The notes: a model not told the origin generated them from the letters alone. Counted from the first letter of the stretch, positions 36,701 through 46,003 are shown. The stretch is DNA of 53,932 bases from Oceanimonas aquatica (GCF_030732065.1 NZ_JAVBHX010000014.1:1-53932); one strand, 5' to 3'. Numbers and translations are program-made.

Positions 36701-38193
36701 CGGCTGGACAGCACCGCCATGGGGGCGTCGTCACCCATGGAGCCGGTGGCTTCCTGACCGTTTTCGCCCATCACGCGAATGACCTGATCCAGTTCTTCCA
36801 TGGAATAGCCGAACAGCTTCTGGTAGGTACGCAGTTGTTGCTCGTCCAGTTCGCTTTGGCCGGCCTGGTCATCGGTCAGGTCTTCAAAGCGATCCAGTTT
36901 GCGCTTGTGTTTGGTCATCCACTCCTTATAGGGGTGGCGGCCCTTGAGATCGTCGTCGATTTCAAAGCTGTTCCAGATTTTGCCGCTGGCGGTGTCCACC
37001 ACAAACAGCTCACCCGGGCCGACCCGGCCTTTTTCCAGCACTTCATCCGGGGTGTAGTCCCAGATGCCGATTTCGGACGCCAGGGTAATAAAGCCGTCCT
37101 TGGTGCGCACATAGCGGGCCGGACGCAGGCCGTTGCGGTCCAGGGCACAGGCGGCGAAGCGGCCGTCGGACATGACAATGCCGGCGGGGCCGTCCCAGGG
37201 CTCCATGTGCATGGAGTTGAAGTCGTAGAAGGCGCGCAGATCTTCGTCCATGGCCGGGTTTTTCTGCCAGGCGGGCGGGATCAGCATGCGCATGGCACGG
37301 AACAGGTCCATACCGCCGGCCAGGAACAGCTCCAGCATGTTGTCAAGGCTGGAGGAGTCGGAGCCCGAGGTGTTCACATAGGGAGCGGCTTCCTGCAGAT
37401 CCGGCAGCAGCGGCGAGGCAAACTTGTAGGCGCGGGCCTGGGCCCACTGGCGGTTACCACCTATGGTGTTGATTTCACCGTTGTGGGCCAGAAAGCGGAA
37501 CGGCTGGGCCAGCGGCCAGCGCGGCTGGGTGTTGGTGGAAAAGCGCTGGTGGAACACGCAGATGGCGGACTGCATGCGAATGTCGGCCAGGTCCAGGTAG
37601 AACCGGGGCAGATCGGCGGGCATGCACAGGCCCTTGTAGGTCATCACCAGGTTGGACAGGCTGACCACGTAGAAGAAGTCGTCGCTGATGCGCTTTTCAA
37701 TGCGGCGGCGCACGATATAGAGACGGCGCTCAATGTCCTTTTCGGCCCAGCCGGCGGGGGCATTGACAAATACCTGCTCGATGCGGGGCAGCGAGGCCTT
37801 GGCGATCTCGCCCAGCACGCCGGTGTTGACCGGCACCTCGCGCCAGCCCACCAGGCTCAGGGTTTCCCGCTCCAGCTCTTCATTAATAATGGTTCTGTGT
37901 TGCTCGGCAATGGCGGCATCGGGGTTGAGGAACAGCATGCCAACCGCGTATTTGCGGCCCAGGTTCCATCCCTTGTCTTCCGCCACGGCGCGAAAGAAGC
38001 TGTCGGGTTTCTGCATCAGCAGGCCACAACCGTCACCGGTTTTGCCGTCGGCGGCGATACCGCCCCTGTGCTGCATGCGATCCAGTGCCGAAATAGCGAG
38101 ACGAACAAGCTTGTGACTGGTTTCGCCTTCGGTATGGGCGATCAGACCAAAACCACAGTTGTCCTTCTCAAGCGTCGGGTCATAAAGAGACAT
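33736..38193 (-). CDS. gltB: Glutamate synthase (NADPH) large subunit
   Basis: A 1485-residue alpha subunit (E. coli 1486 before processing). It makes two glutamates from glutamine and 2-oxoglutarate. The start is the ATG at 38193 behind GGAGG. The nucleophile is Cys13 (K-D-N-C-G-F-G-L), so 12 residues would be removed to expose it. The amidotransferase domain has H-N-G-E-I-N-T; the FMN barrel has the D-G-G-T-G-A-S-P region and the 3Fe-4S motif [12 protein letters not shown]; the C-terminal beta-helix repeats G-x-x-G-G-x-x motifs. Twenty-seven more in-frame codons upstream are unlikely to be translated. Confidence 0.97.
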   Translation of the reverse strand: MSLYDPTLEKDNCGFGLIAHTEGETSHKLVRLAISALDRMQHRGGIAADGKTGDGCGLLMQKPDSFFRAVAEDKGWNLGRKYAVGMLFLNPDAAIAEQHRTIINEELERETLSLVGWREVPVNTGVLGEIAKASLPRIEQVFVNAPAGWAEKDIERRLYIVRRRIEKRISDDFFYVVSLSNLVMTYKGLCMPADLPRFYLDLADIRMQSAICVFHQRFSTNTQPRWPLAQPFRFLAHNGEINTIGGNRQWAQARAYKFASPLLPDLQEAAPYVNTSGSDSSSLDNMLELFLAGGMDLFRAMRMLIPPAWQKNPAMDEDLRAFYDFNSMHMEPWDGPAGIVMSDGRFAACALDRNGLRPARYVRTKDGFITLASEIGIWDYTPDEVLEKGRVGPGELFVVDTASGKIWNSFEIDDDLKGRHPYKEWMTKHKRKLDRFEDLTDDQAGQSELDEQQLRTYQKLFGYSMEELDQVIRVMGENGQEATGSMGDDAPMAVLSSRARSVYDYFRQMFAQVTNPPIDPLRENHVMSLATLIGREQNVFNETHGHAHRVQFESPILLYSDFHQLMGLDQQYHKHCVLDLNFDPAEGLKAALERLCEEATTAVRDGAVLLVLSDRAIRQDRLPIPAAMAVGAVQRTLVEQNLRCDSNIIVETASTRDPHQFAVLLGFGATAIYPYLAYETLARQVADGVLKMPLRDALLNFRNSINKGLYKVMSKMGISTIASYRCSQLFEAVGLHDEVVEFCFKGVSSRIQGAAFDDFQQDLFNLSKLAWIARKPLNQGGLLKYVHGGEYHSYNPDVVSSLQKAVRSGSYEEYKTYAKLVNERPVATLRDLLTLKPDGDGVDLSQVEPATELFPRFDSAAMSIGALGPEAHESLAVAMNRLGGQSNSGEGGEDPRRFNSLKNSKIKQVASGRFGVTPHYLMNAEVIQIKVAQGAKPGEGGQLPGHKVTAEIAKLRYAVPGVTLISPPPHHDIYSIEDLAQLIFDIKQVNPDCMVSVKLVSEPGVGTIATGVAKAYADLITVSGYDGGTGASPLTSVKYAGSPWELGLAETQQALVANGLRHKVRLQVDGGLKTGLDIVKAAILGAESFGFGTGPMVALGCKYLRICHLNNCATGVATQDEKLRKDHFLGLPEMVEHYFKFIAEETRELMAELGVTKLTDLIGRTDLLEALPGLTAKQQKLDLSGILAKPEPKPGLGVFCQVGNPNFDKGVLNLKMTEEALPAIEASSGGDFFYSIRNTDRSVGARLSGEIAKRHGNQGMAADPVRIHLDGTAGQSFGVWNAGGLEMILTGDANDYVGKGMTGGKLVIKSHVGVAFASKDATLAGNTCLYGATGGYLYVAGRAGERFAVRNSGAIAVVEGLGDNGCEYMTSGIVTVLGRTGVNFAAGMTGGFAYVLDEDDDFELRTNHELVELLGLDELVIHQEHLRGIITQHLQETGSDRAQEILADFDRYLPMFKLVKPKSSDVKSLLGHQSRSTAELRVHAQ

Positions 38194-38290
38194 TGCATTC
38201 CTCCATTGCTCGAGCTCGGTGGCCGAGCGACTGCTTTTTATCAGCGCATTCTGCTTCGAAGCGTCCGTTGCCATAAGTGGCTAAATTACA

Positions 38291-38319
38291 AAAATATCGG
38301 TATTTTTTTGTGAGGTCAA
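38291..38319 (-). promoter_or_regulatory. Predicted gltB promoter
   Basis: On the minus strand TTGACC (38314-38319), a 17-bp spacer, TATTTT (38291-38296). Transcription would begin near 38284, leaving a leader of about 90 nt. Confidence 0.6.
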
Positions 38320-38460
38320 TTAAATAAATACTTTACGTGAATATCTTTTCAGTGGCGCTTTTTAGTATTTTTTTAATGAAAAAGTGTTTTATTTAGGCTT
38401 AAATCCCGCGTTTAAGGGGGTTTGATGCCTTCTTGTCATGATTTTCACAGGGGATGTGCG

Positions 38461-38748
38461 GGTGCAACGCCTTGCTCTGCTTTGTTGTTTTATTACAACA
38501 AATAATCGTGAAAGTATTGACCTGACTCATGCCTTTTCTTGGCGCAGCGCCTGCCCCAATAGGGTGCAAGGGGTGAAAAAATGATGTTAATCAGCTTGTT
38601 ATGAGTTCAATTTTGGTGCATCCGGTCAATTTTGGATAGCTACAATTGACACCAAATGGGGCGGGGTGGCACTGAGTTACGTCAAATAGTCCATGATTTG
38701 CCCACACAGGGGGCCCTGCGCATCCTTTCATCGTGCCGTTTTGGTGCA
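38461..38748 (+). repeat. Four direct GGTGCA motifs
   Basis: GGTGCA at 38461, 38563, 38615 and 38743, all on the plus strand. Two are in identical TTTTGGTGCA (38611-38620, 38739-38748), and two continue identically as GGTGCAACGC. TTGGTGCA is the half-site of NtrC, but no full NtrC dyad is present. Confidence 0.35.
38482..38501. promoter_or_regulatory. Inverted repeat TTGTTGT-N6-ACAACAA
   Basis: Perfect 7-bp arms (38482-38488, 38495-38501) around TTTATT, about 165 bp upstream of the gltB promoter. It looks like an operator half-site pair; the regulator is not known. Confidence 0.4.
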
Positions 38749-38885
38749 ACGCCGGCCGAGGCCGGTGCCGCAGCCCGTATCGGCCATGCGCCAAACCGGC
38801 GCACACTTCACTGGCGGGCTACATGACAGCTCACTTCGGAGCCGGTATCCTCATTCTCTTGCCGTTGCCGACAGGATAAAAGCCG

Positions 38886-41231
38886 ATGAAACCCGTTAAG
38901 ACCTGGGCCCAGTACTATGTGGATCTGATGACCAAGCTGGGCATAGTGCGCTTCAGCATGCTGCTGGCCGCCTGCATTATTCTGCTGGCCATCTTTATTC
39001 AGGTGGGGGTCACCCTGTTTCTGCGCGGCTCGGTGGAGTCGGTGGATCTGGTGCGCTCCATCTTCTTTGGCCTGCTGGTCACTCCCTGGGCGGTGTACTT
39101 TCTGTCGGTGGTGGTGGACCAGCTGGAAGACTCCCGCCAGCGGCTGAGCCGGCTGGTGCAACGACTGCAGCAGATGCGCGAGCGGGATCAGGAGCTGCAC
39201 GCCGAGCTGCAGGAAAAAATCGAGCTGCTTAACCGTCAGATAGAGGAAACCCGCAAGGCTCAGGCCGCCCGCCAGCAAGCCATCGAGGATCTGGAAAGCG
39301 AAGTGTTTCAGCGGGAAAAGGCACAGATGGAATCCCAGGAGCGCTCGGCACTGCTGCGCTCCTTTATCGATACTTCCCCCGATCTGGTGTATTACCGCAA
39401 CGAGCTGGAGGAGTTCTCCGGCTGCAACAAGGCCATGGAAAATCTGCTCGGCCGGCAGGAAAAGGAGCTCATCGGCCTGACCCCTTACGACGTGTATTCC
39501 GCCGACGTGGCCGACAAGGTGGTGGAAACCGACAAGGAAGTGTTTGCCCGCAACGAAACCCAGACCTACGAGCAATGGCTGCAATATCCTGACGGTCGCC
39601 GGGCCTGCTTTGAGCTGCGCAAGGTGCCTTTCTTTGACCGGGACGGCAAGCGTCTGGGCCTGCTCGGCTTTGGCCGGGACATTACCGAGCGCAAGCGCTA
39701 TCAGAACGAGCTGGAAAAGGCGAGCCGCGACAAGACCACCTTTATTTCCACCATCAGCCACGAACTGCGCACGCCGCTTAACGGCATCGTGGGCCTGAGC
39801 CGTATTCTGCTGGCCACCGAGCTCAGCCCCGAGCAGCGCCAGCACCTCAAGACCATTCACTTCAGCGCCGTGACCCTGGGCAACATCTTTAACGACATCA
39901 TCGATCTCGACAAACTGGACCGTAGCCGGCTGGAACTGGCCCCCGAGCCCATGGATCTGCCCGGCTTTCTCGATGATCTGGAAAGCCTGGCCCGGCTGCA
40001 GGCCGAGCAGAAGGGGCTTTACCTGCACTTTGACCGGGACGGAGACATTCCCGAATGGATACAGGCCGACGGTACCCGGCTGCGCCAGGTGCTGTGGAAC
40101 CTGGTGGGCAACGCGGTCAAGTTTACCGACGACGGCGGCGTCACCATTCGCTGCATGGCCGACGAGCTGGCGCCGGGGGAAGTGACCCTGCGCTTTGACA
40201 TTGAAGACACCGGTATCGGCATTCCCGCCTCGCTGCAGCAGAAGATTTTCGCGCTTTATTTTCAGATTGAAGGCAAGAAGCACGCCACTGGCACCGGCAT
40301 TGGCCTGGCGGTATCGCAACAGCTGGTGGAAGCCATGCATGGCACCATCGAGCTCGACAGCGAGCCGGGCGAGGGCTCCTGCTTCAGTATCACCATTACC
40401 GTGCCCACCACCCAGGCCCCCAAGGACGATCCTGTGCTGGCCCAGTTGCCCTGTCTGTCGGTGCTGCTGGTGGAAGACGTGGAGCTCAATGTCACTGTGG
40501 CCTGCGCCCTGCTGGAAAAGCTGGGCCACAGAGTCAGCGTGGCCCGGGACGGCGGCGAAGCCTTTGCGCTGCTGGCCGAGTTCGACTTTGATCTGGTGTT
40601 CCTTGATATTCAGCTGCCGGACATGACCGGTTTTGATATCGCCGGCCGTCTGCGTGACGAGGCGAAAGAGCAGGGCACGGTACTGCCGCCCCTGGTGGCG
40701 CTCACCGCCAATGTGATCAGCGACAAGCAGAAATACCTGGCCGGGGGCATGGACGATGCCATCAGCAAGCCGTTGTCATCCAAGGCCATCAAGGGCGTAC
40801 TGGCGCGCTTCTTTGGCCACAAGCCGCCCTGCAACAAGGCCGCGGAGCTGCCGGCCCCGGCCGCGCCCGAGCAAACCGGCGACGAGCCGGTACTGGACAC
40901 GGTTTTCCTGCAGGACTATGTGGATACCGTGGGTGCCAGGGCCTTGCTGTCGAGTGTGGACATGCTGGGCACCATGGCGGCCGATTACCTGGCCCGGCTG
41001 AATGAGTTCACCACCGAGCGCCGCCAGCAGGAAATCGTGGAGGAAGCCCACAAGATAAAGGGGGCGGCGGGCTCGGTGGGGCTGAAGCGGGTGCAGTTGC
41101 TGGCCCAGCAGATCCAGAGCCCGGAGCTGCCCGACTGGTGGGAGCGCCTCGATGAGCGAGTGGCCGAGCTCAACCGCCTGATGGCGCCGGATCTGGCCGA
41201 GCTGCGCCAGTGGCTGGAGCAGCGCGCATGA
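38886..41231 (+). CDS. arcB: Aerobic respiration control sensor kinase ArcB
   Basis: A 781-residue tripartite kinase (E. coli 778) that reads quinone redox state and phosphorylates ArcA. Two membrane helices lie at about 22-46 and 57-77, with a very short periplasmic loop. A coiled coil and PAS domain follow; Cys180 (F-S-G-C) and Cys241 (R-A-C-F-E) sit at the same numbers as the E. coli redox cysteines. His292 (S-H-E-L-R-T-P-L-N-G), N-L-V-G-N-A-V-K-F, D-T-G-I-G-I, the receiver Asp574 (F-L-D-I-Q-L-P-D-M) and the HPt His722 (E-A-H-K-I-K-G-A-A) are all present. It overlaps dgt by ATGA. Confidence 0.97.
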   Translation: MKPVKTWAQYYVDLMTKLGIVRFSMLLAACIILLAIFIQVGVTLFLRGSVESVDLVRSIFFGLLVTPWAVYFLSVVVDQLEDSRQRLSRLVQRLQQMRERDQELHAELQEKIELLNRQIEETRKAQAARQQAIEDLESEVFQREKAQMESQERSALLRSFIDTSPDLVYYRNELEEFSGCNKAMENLLGRQEKELIGLTPYDVYSADVADKVVETDKEVFARNETQTYEQWLQYPDGRRACFELRKVPFFDRDGKRLGLLGFGRDITERKRYQNELEKASRDKTTFISTISHELRTPLNGIVGLSRILLATELSPEQRQHLKTIHFSAVTLGNIFNDIIDLDKLDRSRLELAPEPMDLPGFLDDLESLARLQAEQKGLYLHFDRDGDIPEWIQADGTRLRQVLWNLVGNAVKFTDDGGVTIRCMADELAPGEVTLRFDIEDTGIGIPASLQQKIFALYFQIEGKKHATGTGIGLAVSQQLVEAMHGTIELDSEPGEGSCFSITITVPTTQAPKDDPVLAQLPCLSVLLVEDVELNVTVACALLEKLGHRVSVARDGGEAFALLAEFDFDLVFLDIQLPDMTGFDIAGRLRDEAKEQGTVLPPLVALTANVISDKQKYLAGGMDDAISKPLSSKAIKGVLARFFGHKPPCNKAAELPAPAAPEQTGDEPVLDTVFLQDYVDTVGARALLSSVDMLGTMAADYLARLNEFTTERRQQEIVEEAHKIKGAAGSVGLKRVQLLAQQIQSPELPDWWERLDERVAELNRLMAPDLAELRQWLEQRA

Positions 41232-42583
41232 ACCGCTATGCCGCCTTTATTCGTGCCGACCGGCTGAGACCCGAGCCCGGGGCAGCAACGGCGGAGCTGG
41301 CCATCGAAGCCGACCGTGCCCGTATTGTGCAGTGCTCGCCGGTGCGCCGGCTGCAGCAAAAAACCCAGGTGTTTCCGCTGGATGTAAAGGCCTCGGTGCG
41401 CAGCCGCTTGACCCACTCCCTGGAGGTGAAGGAAACCGGGCGCCAGCTGGCGCTGCGGGTGGTGGCCGGGCTGGAGCCCGAGGTGGAGCGGGATGCCCTG
41501 GTCAGCCTGGTGGAAATGGCCTGCCTGTTGCACGACGTGGGCAATCCGCCCTTTGGTCACTTTGGCGAGGCGGTGATCATCGACTGGCTGGGCCGGCACC
41601 TGCCGGCGCTGTTTCGCCGGGCCGTGGGCGCGCCGTCGCGGCAGTGGCCCATGTTGCTGGCGGATCTGCGCCAATTCGAGGGTAATGCCCAGAGCCTGCG
41701 GTTGCTGCACAGCCTGCAGGACATGAACCTGACCCTGAGCCAGCTGGCGGCGCTGCAAAAATATGTGCGCGGCGCCTACCAGCCCAGAACCGGCGGTCGC
41801 TGGCAGCAAAAGCCCGGGCACTTCTTCAGTGAGCGTCCGCTGATCCAGCAAATTCGCGGCTGTTTTCCCACCACCGCCAAGGGCCGCCATCCACTGGCCT
41901 TTCTGATGGAGGCGGCGGACGACATGGCCTATGGCGTGGCCGATCTGGAAGATGCGGTCGACAGAGGCGTGCTCAGCCTGGCCGAGCTGGAGCGGGCCCT
42001 GCTGAATGAAGCCAACGACTACCTCAGGCAATTGTGGAAGGACGCCCGCGTGCAGGAGCCGGGCTTTTTCAGCCGGTTTCGCCAGCGGCTGGGACAGGAT
42101 CTGCTGCCGCTGGTCAGCGAGCAGTATCTGGTGCACCAGCAAGCCATTCTCGATGGCGAACACGACCAGCCCCTGCTGGCGGTGGAGCAGCCGCCGGCCC
42201 AGGCACTGCAATGGCTGAAAAGCTTTGCCCATGGTCATGTGTTTCGCCGGCGGGAAGTGGAATCGCTGGAGCTGGCGGGCTTTGCCGCCCTCAAGGGCGT
42301 GCTGGATGCCTTTGCCCCGCTGCTGGCGCTGTCGGCGGCGGAGTTTACCGGCCTGGAACACCGCCAGGACGCCAACGGCCAGGTACTGCGCCGGCTGTTT
42401 CATCGCCTGCCGCCGAGGCACCTGGCGGCGTATCACCGTGACCGCCGAAGCGCGCCTTTTTTTGAGAGCGACGTCGAGCGCGAGTGGTATTTTCGCGTGC
42501 GTTTGCTGCTGGATTTCATCAGCGGCATGACGGACACTTACGTGCTGGAAGAATATCGTTTGCTGTGTGGCCTGCAGGGGTGA
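41228..42583 (+). CDS. dgt: Deoxyguanosinetriphosphate triphosphohydrolase-family protein
   Basis: A 451-residue HD-domain protein of the Dgt family, which cleaves dGTP to deoxyguanosine and triphosphate and helps set dNTP pools. HD metal residues: R-L-T-H-S-L-E-V (His63), L-L-H-D-V-G-N-P-P-F-G-H (His102, Asp103), and M-E-A-A-D-D-M-A-Y. The length and spacing fit the shorter Vibrio/Pseudomonas Dgt types better than the 505-residue E. coli enzyme, so nucleotide preference may differ. The ATG overlaps the arcB stop. In E. coli dgt lies beside mtn; here gltBD and arcB lie between. Confidence 0.88.
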   Translation: MNRYAAFIRADRLRPEPGAATAELAIEADRARIVQCSPVRRLQQKTQVFPLDVKASVRSRLTHSLEVKETGRQLALRVVAGLEPEVERDALVSLVEMACLLHDVGNPPFGHFGEAVIIDWLGRHLPALFRRAVGAPSRQWPMLLADLRQFEGNAQSLRLLHSLQDMNLTLSQLAALQKYVRGAYQPRTGGRWQQKPGHFFSERPLIQQIRGCFPTTAKGRHPLAFLMEAADDMAYGVADLEDAVDRGVLSLAELERALLNEANDYLRQLWKDARVQEPGFFSRFRQRLGQDLLPLVSEQYLVHQQAILDGEHDQPLLAVEQPPAQALQWLKSFAHGHVFRRREVESLELAGFAALKGVLDAFAPLLALSAAEFTGLEHRQDANGQVLRRLFHRLPPRHLAAYHRDRRSAPFFESDVEREWYFRVRLLLDFISGMTDTYVLEEYRLLCGLQG

Positions 42584-42622
42584 GTGCACCCTCTATGTCT
42601 GGTGGTAAGGGGAGGCCGAAGC

Positions 42623-43888
42623 ATGCGGTGGGTATGCCTTTTACTGGGGCTGGGCATGATGGCGATGGCCCGGGCTGCCGGGCCCGTGATGGTGATGCAT
42701 CAGGTATCCGAGGGCGAAAACTGGGCCGGTCTGGCCCAGCGTTATCAGCTGACCGAGCGAACCCTGCGATGGGAGTTTAACCGCGAGCGCTTTATGGTGC
42801 CGCTGGCTCCCGACGACTGGATCTGGGTCCCCGAACGGGTTCCTGAACAGGTCCCCGAACGGGTTCCTGAACAGGTCCCCGCACGGGTGCCCGAGCGGGT
42901 TTCCGACAAGCCACCTTCTTCTGCCGTCGCCGGGCCGGTGCCGGCCCGTTTATCTTCCTCTGCCGCTCCGGCCACCTCTGCCGCTCACGCATCCACTATG
43001 TCTCTGCCGGGATTGGGCCGGCCCGATCCTGCCAGGGCCCCCAGGTCCGGTGAGCTGCTGCAAACCCTGGCCAGTGCGGCCCGGGCCGCCGCCACCGACG
43101 ATCTCGACGGTTTTGTGCTGGCCCAGACCGAACTGCTTGCCGATGACACCCTGTCTTTTGGCACCAGCCGGCTGGCTTCGCTGCCCTGGCTCAATCCCAG
43201 CGACTGGTACTGGGACTACCAGTTGCCGCTGTTTGACCAGGATGCCGAGGTCAACAGCCAGCTGGCGTTGCCGGTGTGGAAGGCGCTGAACACGGAACTG
43301 GGCGTGGATTACCGGGACGACCGGCTGACCTATCAGCTGGGACTGCATTACCGCCAGCCGCTGGCATCGGATCGTCTGCTGCATATTGAGCCCTTGTTTG
43401 ACTATCAGGAACACAGTGCCCACCGCCGTGGCGGCCTGCTGCTGTGGCTGGAGCAAAACGACTGGCGCCTGGGCGCTGCGCAGTACCGGCCGCTGTCGCC
43501 CTGGCGCCTGGAGCAGCGGCGTGAGCGGCCCGCCGCCGGCCGCATCTGGTTTGGTGAAGGACGGGTGAAGGCGTTGCCCGGGCTCAGTGTCAGCGGTCGT
43601 CATTATCGCTGGCGAGGTGAGCAGCTGCGACTCTTTGGCAGCGGTGACAGGCACAAGGCGGCGGCGTCCACGCAATGGTCGCTGAACTATGCGCCCTGGC
43701 GCATTCTTCGGTTACAGACGTCCCTGCTCAGCAACAGTGAAAACGAGGTGGAATCACGCCTGCGGCTGATGCTGGAGCTGCCCCTGCGGCTGGCGCCGGG
43801 GCTGTGGTGGCGCATGGCGAGCACTTCCGGGGAGCTTGGCTACCGGCCACTGCAATATCACAGGGTTATGGTACTGGAGCAGCGCTGA
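42623..43888 (+). CDS. LysM plus beta-barrel protein, inverse-autotransporter-like without passenger
   Basis: A 421-residue exported protein. A signal peptide (M-R-W-V-C-L-L-L-G ... A-R-A-A) precedes a LysM-like domain (H-Q-V-S-E-G-E-N-W-A-G-L-A-Q-R-Y, residues ~26-70). Then come six four-residue V-P-E/A-R/Q repeats (69-92), a Ser/Ala/Pro linker, and from about 180 alternating polar/nonpolar strands such as L-G-V-D-Y-R-D-D-R-L-T-Y-Q-L-G-L-H-Y-R. This order matches the membrane part of intimin/invasin-type inverse autotransporters, yet nothing follows the barrel. GGGGAGG precedes the ATG at 42623. It trails dgt by 39 bp. The family call is by pattern. Confidence 0.65.
   Translation: MRWVCLLLGLGMMAMARAAGPVMVMHQVSEGENWAGLAQRYQLTERTLRWEFNRERFMVPLAPDDWIWVPERVPEQVPERVPEQVPARVPERVSDKPPSSAVAGPVPARLSSSAAPATSAAHASTMSLPGLGRPDPARAPRSGELLQTLASAARAAATDDLDGFVLAQTELLADDTLSFGTSRLASLPWLNPSDWYWDYQLPLFDQDAEVNSQLALPVWKALNTELGVDYRDDRLTYQLGLHYRQPLASDRLLHIEPLFDYQEHSAHRRGGLLLWLEQNDWRLGAAQYRPLSPWRLEQRRERPAAGRIWFGEGRVKALPGLSVSGRHYRWRGEQLRLFGSGDRHKAAASTQWSLNYAPWRILRLQTSLLSNSENEVESRLRLMLELPLRLAPGLWWRMASTSGELGYRPLQYHRVMVLEQR
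42827..42898 (+). repeat. 24-bp tandem repeat inside the LysM/barrel gene
   Basis: Two exact 24-bp units (42827-42850, 42851-42874) and a third diverged one (42875-42898). They encode the V-P-E-R-V-P-E-Q linker. Identity at the DNA level points to recent duplication. Confidence 0.85.
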
Positions 43889-43892
43889 GGCG

Positions 43893-44396
43893 TTATTTTT
43901 CGAGGCGGGTGTAGTCGCTGTTGGCAAAGCTGGCGAGGGTCTGATTTTGCAGCAGCGTCAGCAGCAACATGGCACGGCTGTCACCGTCTGCTTCCTGATA
44001 AATGGCTTCCATGCCCGCAAAGGGGCCTTCCTTGATCATGACCTTGTCGCCGCACCTGGGCAGGTCGCTCAGCTGCTCGCCAAGGCGTTCGTCTCCGGCG
44101 CGGCACATGAGATCGTACACCAGCTCCTTGGGTACCACGCAGGGGGTGTCACCAAAGCGCACCAGGTTGCGCACACCCCGAGTGGAGCGCAGGGTGGTGG
44201 AGCTGGTCTGTTCCAGATCGGCGCGCAAAAACACATAGCCCGGAAACAGCGCTTCGTTGCGCAGCACCCGTTTGCCACGCACGACTTTTTTCACTTCGAT
44301 AAAGGGGCAGAAGGTCTCGATATGCTGGTGTTCCAGGTTCAGCAGGGCCCGTTCTTCTTCCCGTGGACGACAGTGGGCCAGGTACCAGTTGAGCAT
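43893..44396 (-). CDS. rfaH: Transcription antiterminator RfaH
   Basis: A 167-residue NusG paralogue (E. coli 162) that joins RNA polymerase at ops sites and lets it read long surface-polysaccharide operons. It begins M-L-N-W-Y-L-A-H-C (E. coli M-Q-S-W-Y-L-L-Y-C) and has V-V-R-G-K-R, L-F-P-G-Y-V-F, T-R-G-V-R-N-L-V-R-F-G and G-D-K-V-M-I-K-E-G-P-F-A-G. I see no rfa/ops operon in the window. The start is the ATG at 44396; the open frame extends 11 codons more. It converges with the barrel gene, five bases apart. Confidence 0.93.
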   Translation of the reverse strand: MLNWYLAHCRPREEERALLNLEHQHIETFCPFIEVKKVVRGKRVLRNEALFPGYVFLRADLEQTSSTTLRSTRGVRNLVRFGDTPCVVPKELVYDLMCRAGDERLGEQLSDLPRCGDKVMIKEGPFAGMEAIYQEADGDSRAMLLLTLLQNQTLASFANSDYTRLEK

Positions 44397-44441
44397 GAAT
44401 CCATCCTGCGCTGTGGGTGAAAGCTGCATTATGGCAGCAAC

Positions 44442-44473
44442 AAAAAAAAAGGGCCACGGCGTGCCGTGACCCT
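44442..44473 (-). terminator. Intrinsic terminator of metNIQ
   Basis: On the minus strand GGGTCACGGC, loop AC, GCCGTGGCCC, then T9. One G-T/A-C type mismatch in the stem. It follows metQ by about 22 bases. Confidence 0.85.
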
Positions 44474-44494
44474 GCTGATAAAGTGAGCGGTGAC

Positions 44495-45325
44495 TTACCA
44501 GCCCTTGACCACGCCGCCCTTGAACAGCTCCAGCGCCGCCTGATAGACCTCTTCGCTTTGATAGGCCTTGACGAAGGTCTGTACGCGCTCGTCGTTCTGG
44601 TTTTCGGTGCGGGACACGATCAGATTGACGTAGGGAGACTCCTTGTCTTCCACAAACAGGCTGTCGCGGCCGGGCAGCATGTCGATTTGCGAGGCGTAGG
44701 TGGTGTTGATCACCGCAAAGGCGACGTCATCCAGGGAGCGGGGCAGCTGAGGGGCTTCCAGCTCGACGATGTCGAGGTTTTTGGGGTTGGCGGTGATGTT
44801 CAGGGGAGTGGCTTCCAGACCCACGGCATCGTCCACCTCAATCAGGCCCTGTTGCTCCAGCAGCAGCAGGCTGCGGCCCAGGTTGGTGGGATCGTTGGGC
44901 ACAGCCACCTTGGCGCCTTCGGCCAGCTCATCCAGAGACTGGATCACCTTGGAATAGGCGGCGATGGGGTACACAAAGGTGTTGCCTACCGGCACCAGCT
45001 CGTAGCCGCGATCGGCAATTTGTTTGTCGAGGTAGGGCTTGTGCTGAAAGGCGTTGATGTCGAGGCTGCCGTCGCTCAGGGCCACGTTGGGGGTCACGTA
45101 GTCGCTGAAGGACACCAGCTCCACGTCCAGGTTGTACTGCTCCTTGGCGACCTTGACGGCCACTTCGGCGACCTGCTCCTCGGCTCCGGCGATCACGCCC
45201 AGGCGCAGCGGCTTGACCGCTTCGGCCTCGGTGGTGGTTTGCTCGGCCTGCTCGCCGCAACCGGCCAGGGTCAGGGCCGAGGCCAGCACGCCCAGGGTGG
45301 CGAATGTTTTCAATCCTGCTTTCAT
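44495..45325 (-). CDS. metQ: Methionine-binding lipoprotein MetQ
   Basis: A 276-residue NlpA-family lipoprotein (E. coli 271) that captures D- and L-methionine in the periplasm. The lipobox is L-T-L-A-G-C, Cys23. Diagnostic stretches: L-R-L-G-V-I-A-G, V-E-L-V-S-F-S-D-Y-V-T-P-N, I-N-A-F-Q-H-K-P-Y-L and V-P-N-D-P-T-N-L-G-R-S-L-L-L-L. It is the last gene of the operon, 24 bp after metI. Confidence 0.96.
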   Translation of the reverse strand: MKAGLKTFATLGVLASALTLAGCGEQAEQTTTEAEAVKPLRLGVIAGAEEQVAEVAVKVAKEQYNLDVELVSFSDYVTPNVALSDGSLDINAFQHKPYLDKQIADRGYELVPVGNTFVYPIAAYSKVIQSLDELAEGAKVAVPNDPTNLGRSLLLLEQQGLIEVDDAVGLEATPLNITANPKNLDIVELEAPQLPRSLDDVAFAVINTTYASQIDMLPGRDSLFVEDKESPYVNLIVSRTENQNDERVQTFVKAYQSEEVYQAALELFKGGVVKGW

Positions 45326-45349
45326 GATGCTCTCCTTTATTAAAATAAA

Positions 45350-46003
45350 TCAGCGACGATCCATACGGGCTACCAGCCGTTCGCCGGCGCTCTGAATGAT
45401 TTGTACCAGCACCACCAGTATGACGACGGTGATCAGCATGATCTGTGGGTCAAAGCGCTGGTAGCCGTAGCGAATGCCCACGTCGCCCAGGCCGCCGCCG
45501 CCCACGGCGCCGGCCATGGCGGAATAGTTGACCAGGGTCACCAGGGTAATGATGATGCCGTTGAGCATGCCGGGCAGGGCCTCGGGCAGCAATACCTTGT
45601 ACACAATCTGCAGCCGGCGCGCGCCCATGGCCTGGGCTGCTTCCACCAGCCCGGACGGTACTTCCATCAGGGCACCTTCCATCAGCCGGGCCACAAAGGG
45701 AATGGCGGCCACCGTCAGCGGCACCACGGCGGCCCAGGTGCCGATGCTGGTGCCCACCACCAGCCGGGTAAAGGGAATAATGGCCACCAGCAGAATGATA
45801 AAGGGCACGGAGCGGCCGATGTTGACCACGGTGCCGAGGATCTTGTTAAAGGCCTTGTTTTCCCAGATCTGACCGGGCTTGCTCACGTGCAGGGCAATGC
45901 CCAGCGGCAGACCCAGGGCGCAGGCGATGGCGCCCGAGCCAAAGGTCATGATCAGGGTCTCCCAGAGTGCCGAGAGCAGCAGGTTAATCATGGCGTCGGA
46001 CAT
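45350..46003 (-). CDS. metI: Methionine ABC transporter permease MetI
   Basis: A 217-residue permease (E. coli 217) with about five membrane helices. The EAA coupling loop is [15 protein letters not shown], and [12 protein letters not shown] is conserved. The ATG at 46003 lies inside metN, overlapping it by 20 bases; the further 24 upstream codons belong to the metN overlap and are not used. Confidence 0.96.
   Translation of the reverse strand: MSDAMINLLLSALWETLIMTFGSGAIACALGLPLGIALHVSKPGQIWENKAFNKILGTVVNIGRSVPFIILLVAIIPFTRLVVGTSIGTWAAVVPLTVAAIPFVARLMEGALMEVPSGLVEAAQAMGARRLQIVYKVLLPEALPGMLNGIIITLVTLVNYSAMAGAVGGGGLGDVGIRYGYQRFDPQIMLITVVILVVLVQIIQSAGERLVARMDRR

Larger units (their letters stand above)
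38194..38885. other. Long divergent regulatory region between gltB and arcB
   Basis: This 692-bp gap has no convincing gene. The gltB side is AT-rich and has a good promoter (38291-38319). Further along are an inverted repeat (38482-38501), four same-strand GGTGCA motifs (38461-38748), and two hairpins just before arcB: CCGGC-CGAG-GCCGG (38752-38765, with 2-3 more outer pairs) and TGCGCC-AAACC-GGCGCA (38787-38803). Short open frames here lack ribosome-binding sites and protein character. Confidence 0.6.

Noticed and set aside
38314-38328. Possible ArcA site (GTCAATTAAATAA) over the gltB -35
   Set aside because: About 10 of 15 matches in AT-rich DNA is not distinguishable from chance, though ArcB is encoded next door.
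38661-38681. Possible sigma-54 promoter (GTGGCAC...TTACG) before arcB
   Set aside because: The -24 part is good but the -12 has CG instead of GC at the needed spacing.
38591-38806. 71-codon minus-strand frame in the gltB-arcB gap
   Set aside because: No ribosome-binding site; composition not protein-like; overlaps the regulatory motifs.
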